DNA of 64,000 nt from Taenia hydatigena (taxonomy: Eukaryota; Platyhelminthes; Cestoda; Cyclophyllidea; Taeniidae). The stretch lies in contig JADWOT020001577.1 of assembly GCA_036345935.2 (NCBI GenBank), positions 1,349,795-1,413,794 of the forward strand, written 5' to 3'. The notes beneath the pieces were generated by a model. It was given only the letters and a program-made list of their open reading frames with translations. It did no database searches and had not been told where the DNA came from. Below, in pieces: positions 48,356 through 61,520 of this stretch (position 1 is the first letter of the stretch; each line of letters begins with the position of its first letter). A program made the translations under genes and the position numbers.

Positions 48356-51300
48356 GAGAAAACGCTGGCGTTTCCTCCTCTCAAAATCTGCGCACTGATG
48401 GGCTTACTTTATGGCTTTAAATTTTAATGACTGATTAACTGAATTTACTTTTCTAAAGCGCTTACTTTATAGCGATTCTCGGTGAATAAATGTGTACATG
48501 TTTCGCAGGGCCTGTGTTTATACTTTTGGATAATAGACAGCGATAGCTTAACTATGATCGAGGAAAGCGATGGGATGAAATGGCTGACGCTATTCAATGA
48601 TGTGCTCTTCCAGCCTGGAGTCAGACCACTTAGGGCGTGCCCAGATTTGAATGGATGATTCCAACTTTAACTGCTTGTAATATCTAGTGACGCTGAGGTT
48701 TAGAATCGTTGCGAGTCACTTGTGCATTGCCATTAACATCTTCTCAAAATTTGCGCAGCTTACGCTGATCCATCAGCACCAGCCTCTACTCTATAGTAGA
48801 GTACACGAAATTAGTAATGATGCCATAAGATTAACAACCTTATAATCACTTCAACACTTATTAGCCCTGTCGCGATGAGTTGATCCACTAGTAGATGGTT
48901 GCTAACTTATTGTGACTCCCTGCAGCACTTGCGATACGTAGTCAAATAAGATTGCATACTCTAATCATCGCTGACTTGGTGAATGCGTGACGTCTTTACC
49001 CGAGTGACGGTGAAGGACAAGGCCGATTCTGTCCTATTTGAACGATGACGTGGTTCATCACTTGTCAATTCTTCTATGCTCTATAGTATATCGCTCCAAT
49101 TAAATTCACGGAGGCATTGTTCTGGGGTACTTTTTGGAACGCATTACGTTGTTCTTTACTGAAACGGTACTGCTTTTGTGGAGTTTAACCACCGACCCGA
49201 AGCATGTGCAGCGTGTTCCCCATTTCAAAGGTTAATTTCCTCTTAGCCACTTCAAATTTTAACAGGAATGGAAACTGTTTTTTAATGTTCAGAATGTCTT
49301 TTGCCATCTCTAGCCTTTGGTTGGGTAAAGGCAATGCCAACATGATGACACATGTCGTGATGATCGCTTTATGAAGCTGTCCTAAATGGCACGTCGTCGT
49401 CCTCTGACTTACCTTAGTCTTTTTATGGCGCACACGCATGTAGTCATTTCTAATGCAATCAGGCATATGCACACCTGAAACCACATGGATGCTCAGCAAT
49501 GGATCTCAAACATCTGCTAAGGAGAAGCGATTGTTCGCAGCAGTTATTTCCCTAAACAATAAAGAAGAACATTGCAACCGTTTTGGCGTTGTCCGTCAGA
49601 GTGCAGAAATCCCTTTCCGCTTTGGTCTATCGCACAGTGGCCACGCCTGGTACATTGAGCTTTGTCATGGCATATATCTCATCCACCTCCAACCATCGCC
49701 ATTGCACTTTAACCAGATTCCAACCTGCTACATCAAACACCTGCTTGGTTTTCCTATTCCTTGGGCTTGTCTGTCTAAGTCTAAGTCTATTCCCTTCTGT
49801 TGTGCACCCTAATTATTCATTTTGCATCGCAGATCCCACTGTCTTTGATTTTCACGAACAAATTTTTAAATGCTGCTGCAGGCATTTTATTTGGCACAGA
49901 AAACTCGCCACCTCTACGCACTCAGCCTAATCCCACACGTGCAAAATAGTTGCTCTGACCAAACTTTTAATGCTTGCACCCCATTCATTTTTTGGTAAAG
50001 ACAACGCACATTAAGTTCAATCCATGACTGTGCTCGTGGCTTTGTTCCCCAGCACTTCCCACAGCTGGTGTGTCGTCAACGCAACGACACGAAGTGGTCA
50101 CACATCACTGCTGCTCTTTTCATTGCTTTACCTAGGCTTACCCATCAAGACCAAAGTTGTAACACTCAGAGATACATAAACGAAGTTAGGACCAGTTCAA
50201 AGTTTATTTGTGCAAATTAGTGCCAATTGTCGTTCCGTGTTTCAATTCAAGGCGAGAACAAGCATGTGCGACCAGATCACTTTCTTTCATTTACGGTGTG
50301 TTAATGCACAGATACCACCAAGAAAGCTGCTCGTTTGACAAGACACTGGTTGTGGCGACACCACTGGTTACCATGGTTTGGCGCTGATGCTCTAGACACT
50401 GAGGAGCACGACTTTTGTGCGTCACATTGCTGGCCAATTAGAAGAAACAGATTTGTCCAGAGTGGGATGCCAACTAATGTAATTGGCTATGGAACCGATG
50501 TCAACATCATTCGTGTAATTTAGCGCAAAAGCTTTGCCTGCATTTGTGAGATGAAATAATCATGCTAAGTTGGTGGATGCCAGTGTGATTGCTACTGACT
50601 ATCAAAGCAAATACCACAGACAATACGACCTTTAGCAAGTAGATAAATTAGGCACTGTGGATACGTAAGTAGATCCTCGCAGCTTTCAGTGTGTCTAGAC
50701 ATCGTGTTTCCAACTATTGCAAAATTTTATGCTTGCCCTTACTGCAGCTATTTTGGGCTATGTTGACCCTTTCGTCATAGCCAAATTTCTTTCCTTGTGC
50801 ATTTATGCAGTCTATTTTACACTACAGCTCCCCAAAACCGCGATTCTTACTAACAAATTTGGAGTGCTATTTGAAGTGTCCCCCACCATTTTAAGTCCGA
50901 AATCACGCACACTCAGGTTGATTCCGCACGTAGAAAAAAAGTTATCCTGACCAAATCGGTGATGTGTGCGCCCATCCTACTCTTTGTTGGGGTCAACGCA
51001 CATGGGGTCAAGTCGCGAGTTCGCACGTTGCTTTGCTCACCATCACCTCTCCCACCTGGTGTGTTGTCCATGTTACAGTTAAAGCGGTGACGTGATGACC
51101 ATTTCTCGCCCCTCCCCACCATGCCTTGTGCCAGATATTCATACATCAGGCCACTGAATCAATGTGATTTCCATGTCATATGAACCACAAGAATGAAGAG
51201 TTTTTATCACCCATAACTCGTTTCGCTTTCCATCGTCTACCATCGCATACTGTTTAATCCAAATTCTTACAATCGTGCTGCAGACAGCGAATGCTTGGCG

Positions 51301-52317
51301 AGAAAGTAAAAAGTGCGCAAGACTGATACAGCCTCAAATACTCTGATTAGACAGTGACGACTTCCACACAAAACTCACCAATGTCCGCTAGCAAGTGCTT
51401 CACACAGAAGTGAGGGACAACTTAACAATCATGCTTTTAGTTCTTTGCCCAAGCCCTCTTACCTAAGTTAAATTCTTAATAAACAGAAATGCCGAACTGA
51501 AGTTTGAATCAGTTTAAAGACTAGTGAAACAAATCGGAAATCATTCGTTTTTAATTTCCATATTTTAGCTGAAGGTTGGCTTAAGTGAAAGTCAACGTTC
51601 CCGCCTAAGAGATCATTTTCCTTTGTCTTGAGTCGTTACAACGCACAGGTATCATCAGGGGAGTTGCGGTCTGATGTTGGTGCGCCGACTACTGAGGGCA
51701 ATGACTTGCGCGTCATGTCGCAGACCAATCAGCGGAAGCAGTTTTACCTAGGGTAGTGCGCAAACAAATGAGATTGGGTGAGGAATCAATGCCAACGCCA
51801 GTCGTCATTTCGACGGCAGCCATTTAATTGCATCTGTGAGACGAACTGAATTATGCTACTTTGCTTGAGATCATGGCGTAAAACATCCTTGAGACATGAG
51901 GTCAATACAATTTGCCAGAAATGGGACCAACATTCGTGCATTGGATCTCAACAAAACTTCTAGAATTGTGAGGATTGGCAGTTCTAAAAGATGACTCAAG
52001 TAAAAGGAGGGTTACACTGGTCTCCTACCATAGGCTTTTGATTACTCTTATCCACTTGACCGATTTAAGCTCCAAGAAGGAATTGTCTGCAATGTTATTA
52101 ATTGCTCGGCGCAGTTCACTGGCAAAGTTGATATTTGTAATTTGGTAGGAGGTGCCTACGAATAAGTGGGAGGAGGTAAAGAGTGGTGCCGAATGAGCCT
52201 AGACAAAAGCCCTAAAGTTAGGTCACTTCGAACCTTATTACGATACAATTGCTGATTTTTAATTCTGCTAGCTGCATTTGCTGTAAATGCAGTCCCTTAA
52301 ATCGTTGCAGTAAACCT
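48356..52317 (-). repeat. inverted copy of the pseudogene 1-2 interval, single 3.6-kb unit
   Basis: The reverse complement runs from the Snail pseudogene 2 3' flank (about 10.1 kb) through one 3.6-kb unit to the ~440-bp repeat and pseudogene 1. About 540 bp of the unit is missing at about 49,020. Decayed KFVxEN modules lie at about 50,735-50,925 and 49,810-49,925 (minus), the latter with the same extra A as at 3.3 kb. The E-box is kept at 51,053-51,058. No gene is seen. Confidence 0.75.
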
Positions 52318-52665
52318 TGCCGACTTTTCTACTGCTTGTTTAACAGTTTACTTTAATACAACTTCATCGCCACAACTTGAATGTGGGTTTAATGAACAAA
52401 TTCCTCTAGAGAATTTACTTTTTTATCCTTCCCATCAACCCATGTCCTCGTCCCCTTTTTGCCGATCGGCCAAGTCGAAGCGCTTTTACAGCTTCATGCT
52501 CCACCTGTCGATCCTCGTTCCTTGATAGCGCCCTATGTTCCTTGTCAGTCCCTTCCACAACAGCCTAGTAGAGTTGGCCTGCGAGCCTCCGATTGCCTTC
52601 CCTCCTATCACTACCTGTTTTCTAAGTTTATGTTCGACTTGACGTACGGTGATGCTTTGGCTGAG
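52318..52665 (+). pseudogene. Snail-type pseudogene 6, linker fragment
   Basis: This is the inverted counterpart of 551-895. It is open from 52,459 and reads GQVEALLQLHAPPVDPRSL ... FMFDLTYGDA. It then runs into unrelated repeat sequence (AESSYLS*) at about 52,665. It contains none of the fingers and is clearly a fragment. Confidence 0.8.
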
Positions 52666-55597
52666 TCCTCTTACCTAAGTTAAATTCTTGATAACCAGAA
52701 ACGACAAATTGAATTTGGAGTGAGTTCAGGGACAATTGAAACAAATCAATACTCATTTGTCTCCTATATTCATATTTTTGCCGAGGGAGGGCTTGTGATT
52801 TCGTTTTCCTGTTTCTTGAGTACTTAGAACGCGCAGGTATCATCAAGGAAGTTGCGGTTACTGAGGGCAATGTCTTTCGCGCGTCATTTCGAAAGCTAAT
52901 TAACGGAAGCAGTTTTACCCAAGGTAGTACGTAAACTATTGAGATTGGCTGAGGAATCAGTGCCAATGCCAGTCGTCATTGTGGCGGTGGGCACTTGATT
53001 GCATCTGTGACATGAACCGATGTAAACTACCTCGCATTCACCAGTACGCTTGATGATAATTGCATTGTGGAAGCCGCGGAAGGCAATAGGATTTTGAGTA
53101 AGTAGATTAACAAGGTATCGTAGGTATCCAAGTTAGCCATTGCACACCTCGGCATATCGATGCAGAAGACTATTAATTTCACAAACCTCCCTCAACTGTC
53201 TGCATCAGCTCAACTCTGAGGCCTCTTCCTTTGCAGTGCAATTATGAGTGGCTGCGGCTGCAGCTGCCCTACTGCGCTTTGGAGAGCACCACAATTGACG
53301 CACTCTAAAAGTGGGGATGAACTTATTTGGCTTGGCCAAAGAGAGGAAATTCTGATGCACTGACAAGCTCACTAGGGCACCAACAATTCTTGCAACGCAT
53401 TAAAAATTATAATGTAGGTACCACTTCGGGAAGTAGTGTGGAAGGTGAAACTGGAGGAGGCGATACCAACGACCTACAATTTTCGCAAAAATGCTGTAGC
53501 TTGTCCACGAACTGCAGCACTTTGTTGGACAGACAAACAACTCGAACAATGAGAATAGCGTCTCTATACGTGAGAAATGGAAGTGGGACTGTTAGCTGAG
53601 TGCAGCAGGATTCATGTAGGCAAGAAGTCAGGAGTATGCTAAGAAAGGGACTTAGTCGATTGGCGTCGTGCGTGAAATTTGAGGAGTCAAATTTAAAACA
53701 AGTCGCACCTCTCTATCCTTAGTGTGTGGAGAAGGAGTGTCTAAGTTGATACCTCACGGCATCCCAAGTTTAGTGGATGCAATTCCGCGTAATTTGGTCC
53801 AGGTTTTGCCTCGTTTGACTGCGCGGAGAGATAGCACGGCATCCTGGACGAGGAGAGTTTTGCCGCCGCACCGTTAGACCGATTGGACTTCATTATTCAA
53901 ATTCCATGAAAAATGGATATTTTTTGAGTTAATGACCAAAAGAACCCCGGTTGTCTTTTCTACTCGCTTGAAGGTAGCAATAATTAATTTTACCATTGTC
54001 GAGTGTGCAGGAGCATTAGCTTTGATATGGGACTATTGGTTGACATTCTTTGATTTAATACATACACATTGTTTACTGTGACCTCCCATATACCTTTTTT
54101 CCATTTCCTGGATAGTTAGGACCGTATAATCGTGTAGAAATGACAGAAGAAAGCGTGCCATATACCTTGAACAGTACAGGTCTACGGTGTGTGCACCTAA
54201 TACTTTACCACCGAAGTATTAGGTGGTAAAGTGAGCGTTGTTCGGGTGAGAAGCAGCTACGTTTGCAAGCATAAAGACTGATTTCCATCCCATTCCCTCC
54301 CAATCAATTTACTCACATATGCACATAATCCTTCAATCATTTTCGATTCACCCTGCTGTAGCTTACAATAGTAACCAAACTTTGTTAATTTTGCATAGTT
54401 GATCGCGCCATTCAATTGTAAATGCATACTCGTCTGTCATGATCTTTTTTCCCCCAAGTCAACTATTGCAGCCAAACTTTAATAAAGTGGCTGCTGTGAG
54501 CCAATTGTAATTGGAGGCAATGTAACTCAACAGTCTCAATGGCGGCGAGAGCACTGTAGTATGAGGGTGTTTGAAAATCAGGTGGTGGCTAAACTTGGCC
54601 AAGTGTAGTAATAGTTGCCAGCGAAGTTGAGCCGAACCATTCCATGAGCGCTACGCCATAGGCTGCACTACAAGCAATAGCTTCCGCACCTAATAACCAC
54701 CAAAGTGCTAACCATATGATTCTACTTCACATTACGCTCATCACTTCATCCGCCTTTCTGCCTTCCTGATTAGTATTCTTAAGCACTGCAACCTGTTTTA
54801 TTAAGTAGAACATTAATGCGACTTGTCTAAGCAGACTGACTGCGTGTTGAATGGTGCTGTAAGGGCGTAGTAGAAAGGCTGGAGGCAGTGCACTGGAACG
54901 GCCTGTGCTGGAATTTAGGTTGCGTTCCAGTTGACTGCTCTTCACTTAGACCAAGCGTCATCCTTGAACTAACAGACTTTGATTAGTGCCGTCGAGGATA
55001 ACTTGGCACATAAATAATTGTCAGCTGTCACCACTACACTCCGACACACCCCATCATCAACACCTCCATGGTGAACGTATACTTAAACTGTGTTAAAGGC
55101 ACAAAAGGTGGCAGTGCTTTAGAGCAAACCCAATCTTCTGCATAAACAAGTCACAGTTGAGTGAGTTTTGGGACGATGTGAGCTCACATTGTGAGTCATA
55201 GCAAGGGATCTGATCTATGACTTTGGCAATGTAATCGTAATCGTGACTTTGCAAGGGAGAATGTGCTTGTTGTTGCATACTTCTAGCAAGAAGTAAGGCA
55301 GTGCATGCAGATTTGTGATGGAAACAATTAACACTCAACCGTGAGGTGCCAGTTGGCCTTGCCACTGGCGTTCTCGGTTAAACTAATAAAGACTCGAAAA
55401 AATAGCACATGGAGGGCTGGGATATTAATTCATCTGATCAGCAAAGTAAAACCTGGGTAAAGACAAATAAGACCCATATGATCAAACTGGTAAATCTATT
55501 GTTTTGAGCCAAATACTCCACAATCTCAATAACGGATACGTCTTTTACCAAAATATAGTAGGCTAATGCAGCTGGACTGTTTGGCAAAAGAAAATCC
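52666..55597 (+). repeat. segment S3, direct copy of 36.88-39.75 kb
   Basis: The left part (52,666-52,990) also matches 5,950-6,330 inverted, so S3 extends further into the unit than S2 does. Relative to S2 it lacks about 150 bp near 53,185 (the stretch seen at 37,190-37,380). The 90-codon open frame at 53,327-53,599 (containing NVGTTSGSSVEGETGGG) has no counterpart in S2 without a stop and a shift. Confidence 0.7.
54196..54232. repeat. overlapping palindromes created in S3
   Basis: CCTAATACTT / AAGTATTAGG (arms 54,196-54,205 and 54,214-54,223) overlaps ACTTTACCACC / GGTGGTAAAGT (arms 54,202-54,212 and 54,222-54,232). The S2 counterpart near 38,380 has only the left arms, so the right half arose here. 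Confidence 0.75.
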
Positions 55598-58500
55598 TAT
55601 ATTGCTAATGTTAGAAGCAACTTACAGTAATCACAATTTTCCTTCTTTAGGACCCACACCTTTCACGCGGGCAGGTGACGCAAATCTTGTTAGCGTTTAT
55701 TGACGGACTGTCGCCTTCAGCGCGGATTCAAAAGCGCATGCATTGCATACTATCTCATACGCATGGTTATACTGCTGCTTTGTACCCACACGTGATGGCC
55801 ATTTAGAAGCCATCGGCATCAATACACCACGCCGATTTAAAAACAATGGCTGGTGGCTAGCAAAAAGGCAGTTTATCTCTTGGAAGCAGAATCAGTGCCA
55901 TTATACCTCGTTGATGGATGGGAGGATTGGTATAGAAAATAACTGCACCTCCTGAGGTGCAATGACTTGCGGTCACCTGTAATCTCAAATTAAAATCATT
56001 GGATAAAAATGCAGGAAAGCAGAATGAAGAAGCATGAGAAACAACTAAAATACATGATTAACGCGATCAAGCAGTGCTGAGTCAGCCTCTTTATTGCTTT
56101 CTGATGGAAGAAAAACACGGCATAGTGGATCGATAATTTATTAACATGCGGCATACAGATGTGTCCATGGTGCTCGATTTCTTCCTTTGGACGCGTCCAC
56201 GATAAGCTGTGAGACAGTAATTTACAGTAACATAGTGATTGGCCATTGAACAAATCAGCTTGCATTGAGTAAGGAAAGAGCTGTGCAGGACCCAACAGGA
56301 ACTGGACGTGTGCAGAAAGCTGTGATCTCGGTTGCAGTCATGAACCTACCATCTGCAGCTATTCGCTTCTATCGTCCATCTTATTCCTGTGTCCCATTAC
56401 ACGCCGCGGAGCACAAACCGAGAAGATTTTTCTGAATCCGCACGGATGAGGTCGGAACTGCAAAGCCGACCTTAGGACTGCTAACGGAGTTTTTCAGCTG
56501 CAGCGCAGAAGTCGGTGATGACCACGTATTTGGCCGTTTCTCGAGAGGCAGATTGGTGACGTAGTAATCAGTACAATGCTTAAATTTTTGTCAATGATGC
56601 AATCGGATTCAACAGCATAACACCAAGTAAGTGAGCCCAATGCTATCATTTTAAAAGAGCACAGGAACTCGAAGGGCGGAGTTGACTTCTCTAGAATCGT
56701 TATGAGGTATTATTTTTTGGCCGCATCTGCGAAATCGGCACTATGAGGAAAGCGGCTAACCGGCAACATTGAGCTAGGATTGTAGGAAAAGCTCACATTT
56801 GTAGTCATATCGATGAATGTAGTCCCATTCACTGCTATCCCAGCAGGTCAACCAGAATTGGCATTGCTGCGGCTTGGATCATGAAAGCGCTAATTTAATT
56901 TCTGCCGGGATTGTCCTGTCATTCTCAATTAGAGTGAAGGCTTCAATGTTGACTCTATTATTGAAGACGTGTACCATTGAGCAGGGAATGACAGGACGTG
57001 CACGAGCAAGTCTGATAGCTGGAGGAATGACCAAGTGAAGAGCTAGTGCACACTACCCTGGTGGGTAGGCGGTGCTATCTGTGCCTTTTCGCAGTTCCTT
57101 ATTGACTTTGACGTTCAAATAGTTGCCTGTACGTTTGGAAAATTGTTTTAGTTGAATCGAGCTAATGAGGAGAGCAAGGCGAATAGAAGATTTTTTCGAA
57201 TAGCCAAGGATTTGCTGCAAGAAAACCTTTGTGTACATTTTTCAAATAAAATTCATTTAAGCTTGGGGAGCTGGAAAAGATGACGCGAAACAATTACCTG
57301 ATGAATGCACTAGCCTGCGGCAAATAGAATTTGGCATCGGCTCTAATTTTCACTTTTTGCTGTTCACTTGCCTAAGCAAGGGAATCATTAAAAGTTTTCT
57401 TTGGTTTGTGGCTAAAAAATTTGAAGGAGTAGGTGCAAACATCAGAAATTATAAATATCTATTTCAAGTATGTCCATTCCACTGAGAAGTCGCTGCCACC
57501 ATGTTTCACAGGCAATCCATTCCTCCATTGGCGAAGTGACCATCCATTCAAAAGACCAGCCAAAATTGTTGAGGGCTGTGCCAACCGAATTAGGAGCAAG
57601 TGGGGTAATGCTTGTCCCGATTTTTGTTTCAGAATTGCATTTATTGGTGTCGGTTTGGTTGAAACACCATGGCACATGACAGATGTGATGTTCGTCAGCT
57701 GCGTTCGTTTGTTGCAGCGGTCTCCATTATGAGGTGCTGTCCCCTAATTCACCTTTCATTGGTTCATTTAGTTGTTTGGCATCAAAACGGATGCAATTGA
57801 TAGATTAATTAATTTCGTTAATGAAGTAGCATCGGTAGTACCTCAATCTTTGTGTTCCCTACCGACAACTTTTGCGTCTGCAATGGATGGACAATTTGAG
57901 CAGGCAACTCCCAGCATCGCTGTAGGAAAGCAATGCTCATTTAAAATGTCATTTCGCCGCCTCTTTTTCTGTGCTGCTGCGCTTAAGAGACCTCAGCATT
58001 TACTCCATGGATGCACTTCATTTAGAACTTGCCTAGTCTAATGTACTGTTCGCCATGTTGGCCCATTTAAAAAGAGGCGATGATGGCATTTTCAAAGCAA
58101 CTTTGAAAAGAAGTCTGTAGTGCACATATCAGGAATAATTAGCACTAGGAATATTATGCACTCAAAAAGAAATTGTGAAGATGGCTTTAACTAAAGTTTT
58201 TAACTACTACCTGCTCCATGGATGCAGAATCACTGCAAAGGCACTTCAACAGAAGTCGTGGACGAAGTGAAGTTCACTCCAGCTACGGCGATTGCGATTT
58301 GCTGAATAGCAACTACTCCGAGCAGTCGCGTCGATCGCAGTGCCTCATCTTTGTGTGCAATAGGGATTTTAGTAATGCTTAATAATGGTGTTTGTGCGAT
58401 CATGCAAAAGCTGTCATCGAGTGTAGACATACTATGCCCCCTCCACACATCTTTCCAGTGCAGTTAGCTTGCTGATCAGCGATCTTTAGTTTCGCTTTAC

Positions 58501-61081
58501 TCAGGTGAGTACCTTAAATATTTATTGAGGTGAATGTGGTATTTAATGCCGTGTATCGCAAATTGTCAACCTCGCTAAATAATCTGAACGTAATACTAGG
58601 CACCCAACGATTTTTACCAACTGAGCTCATTCGTCTAAGTTATCGCGTCCCAGTATGCCTAAGCAGTGGCTATACATGTTCCTACTCCCGGCGCAGTCGG
58701 GCCGGATGTAAAGCAGACTCAAATTATTATGGCAAAGGTAAGGGACAGCTCTTCAATTCAACACTGACCTAGTTGCAACAAAAGCAAGGAAAGCCATTCT
58801 TCTTTGTCTTTTCAAATTGACTAGAGTGTATGAAGGACGATGCTGGTCATCGGGAAGTAGGGCAGATAAGGAAACAAATCTCGTTTAAAGTTGGGACATG
58901 AAGCCAACCTCTCTGCCAGTAAGGTGCTGCATTGAATCAAGTATTTCTATCACTAAGACAAGGTCTGCATCTTCCCATCCAGCATTGCTAACATGCCAAC
59001 GAATGAAAGTCTATTTGAGAGTCATTTGACGAACAGCAGATAGCAGCAATTTGCAGCCAATTTGGATGGCTGATGAACTTAATTTGACTGCGATTCTGAG
59101 ACACAGAGCATAACAAATATACGGTGCCATGCTAGAGGAATAATAGGCATGCAGTGCAGTTGATTCTAAGTACAACCGAATAGTAATCACACCCTACCAG
59201 TCTGCCTTAGCATTTTTACTACGAGAGCCTTGGAGGGCAATCGACTACAGTTTGGATACTTTGGGCTATGCTGGGATGCGATTCAAGTGCTGGGAAGACT
59301 GCCACCACTTTGATGTCAGTGGCACAGCGACACATAAATGTAGACTGCCACCGTCAAACATGGAACGAAGCCACCCACAACAACACACATAAGGAAGGAC
59401 TTCTCCTGATTTTTTCTCTTGCTAGGTGGGTACAATTATTTAGTAGTCAAGATTTTTTATCGAAACATAGCCAGAACCTGTCTTTACGCAACCTCTGGAC
59501 TGTGCTTAGAAGGTTCAGATTTGGATGAAACATCGGCTAAGACATCCGTACGAGGCCGACGAAAGAGGATGATGTGTGGTTCCACTTCGTGAATCACGCA
59601 ATGCTCCCAACCATGGGACTGTCGGATTCCCCGTGCACACCACTCGCTCTCTGTCATCAGACGATGTCGTGGCATTCGCCTGAAAGTTCCCTTCTGCAAA
59701 TAAGCATGCCTTACGACGAAGTGGAATCCTTTCCAAAATTTAAGTAATGACTCGTATGAATCTAGCCATCTCAAAAAAGGCCAGCTGCTTTCGACAAAGT
59801 TAAAGAGACGTAGCCTACCTATGCTTATGTGTCATCATAGCGTAAACCCTTGTCAGCCATGAAGTCATTGAAACACGTTGACTGGTTACACAATTATGAA
59901 TGCACGAACGCGCACCGCCCGACTTTACGTTGCTCTACTCATTAATACCGACTATTGCGGAAATCAATTTGATTCTTCGTTAATGGCAATAACCTTATTC
60001 TAGGGTTTTAATTCTATTCTACAAAGTAATCACAGTATTTGGGTGGTGATGGCTGTGTCGGGTAGTTGTTCGTCATTCATGCTGCGCATAGTAGGTGAAG
60101 GGAAATAAGGTGCGGAATGCACTTAGCAAGGATTCATTGACAGATCCGCTGCAATTATTGCCATCACGCGACATCTCGTCACCTCACTATTCTGCTTGCA
60201 ACGGGAGACGTGAGTGGGAGTACACGCGTTTACAGAGTAAAACTAGGCTTGCCCTCCTTGGTGGCGACTACTTTTCTACTTTCGCGTCTTTTGCCCTTTT
60301 GATAATCAAGGCTTAGCCTAACGAATATTGAACTACAACTGAACTTTTGATTTAGTGGGGCGGAGTCTGACTACCAGATCTTCATGTGTGCCTGCGTGGG
60401 GCCACCTATTCATCCTAAGCTTCCAGCTGTTTTGGCGTGTATCTTGTCACCCCCTGTCCGGACTCAACTTGGCTAAAAGGAGTAAACTCAAATAAGAAGG
60501 AAGTTATTCTTCTGCTCTGAGAGCCTCGCTTTGATGCGGTATTTCTACTGACGTTCACAAAATTAGCATCTGCGTCATGGGCAAACTGTAAACCAATAGC
60601 CCGTTTGCTGCCATTAGTCCACACACTGAGATCCGAGTTGCCAGCACCAGATATGCATGGCGACAGTACCAAAAGTGAGGCGTTTGATGCCGGGACAAAT
60701 AGCAAGGAATGCTTTTCTCTTAGCCAATAGCGTGGAAGTCACGCAACTGCAGGGTGAATTAAGATAAATTGTAAACATTGCTACCCACTCCACTGTTGAA
60801 TAGTAGAGCTCAGTAAAACAATCCATTTCTCGCCAACCCAAGTCATTTAACCATAGTAAACTGTGTGATCTTGCTCTCGAAATGTGATTCTATAATTTAC
60901 ACCAGGCCTAAAGCACCAATGGCTGTAACAATAGAATCCAAGTGTGAAAACACAAACATACCTACAAGTATTTCTAGGCGAATTGTTTAGGGTGATTTAA
61001 TCACTGAGCCCATGTTTGAGGGTGATATTAGGTAGGTTCCATCAGCCATGGAACCATTAACTGTGTCCATTTTGGGATGCG
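55598..61081. other. low-copy region, nothing firm seen
   Basis: No match to the duplicated blocks and no recognised domain was found. Protein-like open stretches without further support are at 60,415-60,705 (minus, 96 codons, NSDLSVWTNGSKRAIGLQFA) and 57,470-57,679 (+). A third at 59,268-59,528 (+) has a possible acceptor (TTCTCTTGCTAG) at about 59,426. None can be joined into a gene model by eye. Confidence 0.4.
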
Positions 61082-61520
61082 ATTAGAGGGACTGCATTTA
61101 TCACAAATGTAGCTGACAGAATTGAACAATTGGCAATTTTATCAAAACACGGTCCTAAATGACCAAAATTTTGTGCTTTTGTTCAGGTTTTCAGCAATCA
61201 CTCTTCATCTCCTTCTGATTATGCGTTGACAGCTGCTACTAAACCAAAATAACAGCTTTTTAATGAAACACGCTAAGCAATCGATACCAACGCAGACGAT
61301 TCCCATCCCGGAGCCTAAGTAGGTCAGCTAGATAAGAGGTAATTAAGGGACCACGGTAAAGGACCAACGCATCCTACTTCACAGGAGGTTTATGTACTGC
61401 CAATCGTCAAGTTCTAGAAAGCATGTTGGACTCTAATGCACGGATGTTGGCCCGATTTCTGGCAAGTAGTATGAACCCCATTTCTTAGCGATGTTTACAC
61501 GGGAGCCTAAGTGTACCCGA
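61082..61520 (+). repeat. ~440-bp interspersed repeat, copy 3
   Basis: Matches 896-1,340 in the same orientation (for example GATGTTGGCCCGATTTCTGG near 61,443 pairs with the stretch near 1,265). Its left edge, at AGGGACTGCATTTA, falls at the same base as in copy 1, while the sequences to the left are unrelated. Confidence 0.6.

Noticed and set aside
50717..50950. 77-codon plus-strand frame at 50.7 kb as a gene
   Set aside because: It is the antisense of the decayed KFVxEN module in the inverted repeat and is not kept in the other copies.
53327..53599. 90-codon frame containing NVGTTSGSSVEGE as a gene
   Set aside because: The aligned copy at 37.5-37.8 kb has a stop and a frameshift. The copy at 5.2-5.4 kb is open over only part of the frame.
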